Source: Cystobacter fuscus DSM 2262 | Lineage (GTDB): Bacteria; Myxococcota; Myxococcia; Myxococcales; Myxococcaceae | Reading direction: 5' to 3' | Assembly (NCBI RefSeq): GCF_000335475.2 | Contig: NZ_ANAH02000004.1 | Coordinates: 1 to 64,000, forward strand | DNA length: 64,000 bases | Shown: positions 63,294-64,000 of the stretch, piece after piece | How the letters are laid out: every line of letters begins with the position of its first letter | How positions within the stretch are numbered: the stretch's first letter is position 1 | Made by a program: the position numbers and the translations under genes | The notes under the pieces: model-generated | Told to the model about the DNA's origin: nothing | Seen by the model: the letters and a program-made list of their open reading frames with translations, nothing else | The model's database searches: none

Positions 63294-64000
63294 GTGGAGT
63301 CCGACCTGAATCCGTTGCGCCGTGCGTTCTTCCGCTTCGCCGAGCGGGGCGCGCGGCTGTCCGCGCGCTATCACCGGGCCCGGCTGCTGGGAGCACAACA
63401 CCTGCCCGCGGCGGGTCCAATCCTGCTCGTGGGCAATCACGGGCTCTGGGGTTACGAAACCCCCGCCTTCTTCCATCTGCTGCACCGCGCTACAGGCCGC
63501 TACCCGCTGGGGCTCGCCGAGCGGGGTTTCTTCAAGATCCCCCTGGTGAAGACATTGCTGCCCTGGCTGGGAGGAGTGGAAGGCACACGTCAGAAGGCGC
63601 TGGAGGCGCTCGGCGGGGGCCACCTCGTGGTGTGCTATCCCGGCGGCGCCTGGGAAACCTTCAAGAAACCCCGGCACCACTACACCTTGAGGTGGGAGGA
63701 GACGTTGGGCTTCGCGCGGCTGGCGGCCCAGGCGAGGGTGCCCCTGGTGCCCTTCGCGGGGTTCGGGGTGGATGGCGCCTTTGTCTGTCCAGAGGACGAG
63801 CGGTGGAGCGTGGCGTTGGCTCCCGGGGAGAAGTACCGCGTTCCCTTGGGCATGCCCCTGCCGTTGCCGGTGAAGATGACCTTCGCCCTGGGCCGGCCGC
63901 TGCCGCCCCCCGCCCCGGAGGCCTGCGAGTCGGAACTCAAACGTTTCCGGGACCGCGTCGCCACCCAGGTGCGCCACCTCCTCATCCGAGCCTGTCATGC
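63294..64000 (+). CDS. Lysophospholipid acyltransferase family protein (partial)
   Basis: The frame is open to the window edge (235 complete codons). It reads like a PlsC/DAGAT-type acyltransferase: LLVGNHGLWGYETPAFF at the catalytic position (about 46-62, NHG with a shifted acidic residue instead of strict HX4D) and CYPGGAWETFK at the glycerol-phosphate site. These enzymes acylate lysophospholipids or other acceptors at the membrane. The start is GTG 63294; no ATG with a ribosome site is found just upstream. The protein is cut by the end of the window, so length and C-terminus are unknown. Confidence 0.78.
   Translation, partial: MESDLNPLRRAFFRFAERGARLSARYHRARLLGAQHLPAAGPILLVGNHGLWGYETPAFFHLLHRATGRYPLGLAERGFFKIPLVKTLLPWLGGVEGTRQKALEALGGGHLVVCYPGGAWETFKKPRHHYTLRWEETLGFARLAAQARVPLVPFAGFGVDGAFVCPEDERWSVALAPGEKYRVPLGMPLPLPVKMTFALGRPLPPPAPEACESELKRFRDRVATQVRHLLIRACH

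Overview
This window is a very GC-rich, densely packed bacterial chromosome segment with about 60 protein genes on both strands. It has no rRNA, tRNA, insertion sequence, prophage or convincing CRISPR array that I can see. Several protein families point to a myxobacterium of the Cystobacterineae (Cystobacter/Archangium/Myxococcus type). These are a DUF2378-type paralog, a SitA6-like lipoprotein toxin with a double-CXXCG immunity protein, two sigma-54 enhancer-binding proteins, many multidomain sensor kinases and many small lipoproteins. The species assignment is inference from family content, not from a marker gene.

Layout. 1-540 is non-coding with three imperfect repeats. 545-4031 holds a CsbD-like stress protein, a type II glutamine synthetase and a divergent NifA/NtrC-like activator. 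Between the last two lie a sigma-54 promoter and two pairs of 16-bp palindromic sites, each pair with exactly 30-bp phasing. 4059-8756 has an SPFH protein, peptide deformylase, a 5'-nucleotidase-like lipoprotein, a Uma2-type protein and a DUF2378 protein. 9087-14178 carries a PilZ/pseudo-receiver/sigma-54 activator fusion, a MASE1 histidine kinase, an OB-less protein with an SSB-like C-terminal tail, and a zinc-knuckle protein. 14332-18372 has transketolase and then a two-gene isonitrile synthase/dioxygenase operon (PvcA/PvcB-like). 18686-26079 has a hybrid kinase, a hydrolase, small basic and lipoprotein genes, a YcnI-like protein and a compact 5-oxoprolinase operon with a PxpA-PxpB fusion.

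26273-36662 is mixed: an AmpG-like permease, a metallo-beta-lactamase-fold protein, a J-domain-like zinc protein, a LURP-one-like protein, a NYN/OST-HTH protein downstream of an aminotransferase, and a LysM lytic transglycosylase. 36744-40953 has MTA phosphorylase, a secreted alpha/alpha-barrel protein, MTR-1-P isomerase and a class II aldolase, which together could form a methylthioadenosine 'DHAP shunt'. 41246-42224 is a GNAT toxin-antitoxin module. 43638-45715 is a pair of ArsA/Get3-like ATPases of which only the first keeps the signature lysine. 46394-49031 has a LysM-GH19 endolysin-like enzyme and the SitA/SitI-like pair. 49062-59049 is rich in signalling: two large kinases, a MshEN-receiver-cyclase protein, a Sco protein, a vestigial sigma-54 AAA+ protein and a lone GspG-like protein. 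59200-64000 has an Rmd1/DUF155 membrane protein, tryptophan 2,3-dioxygenase, a second zinc-knuckle paralog behind an AT-rich promoter region, and the start of an acyltransferase cut by the window edge.

The strongest leads for new biology are the paired-operator glnII/activator switch, the SSB-tailed protein, the isonitrile operon, the putative c-di-GMP-to-cyclic-nucleotide protein and the asymmetric ArsA pair. All functions are read from motifs and context; no database search was run.
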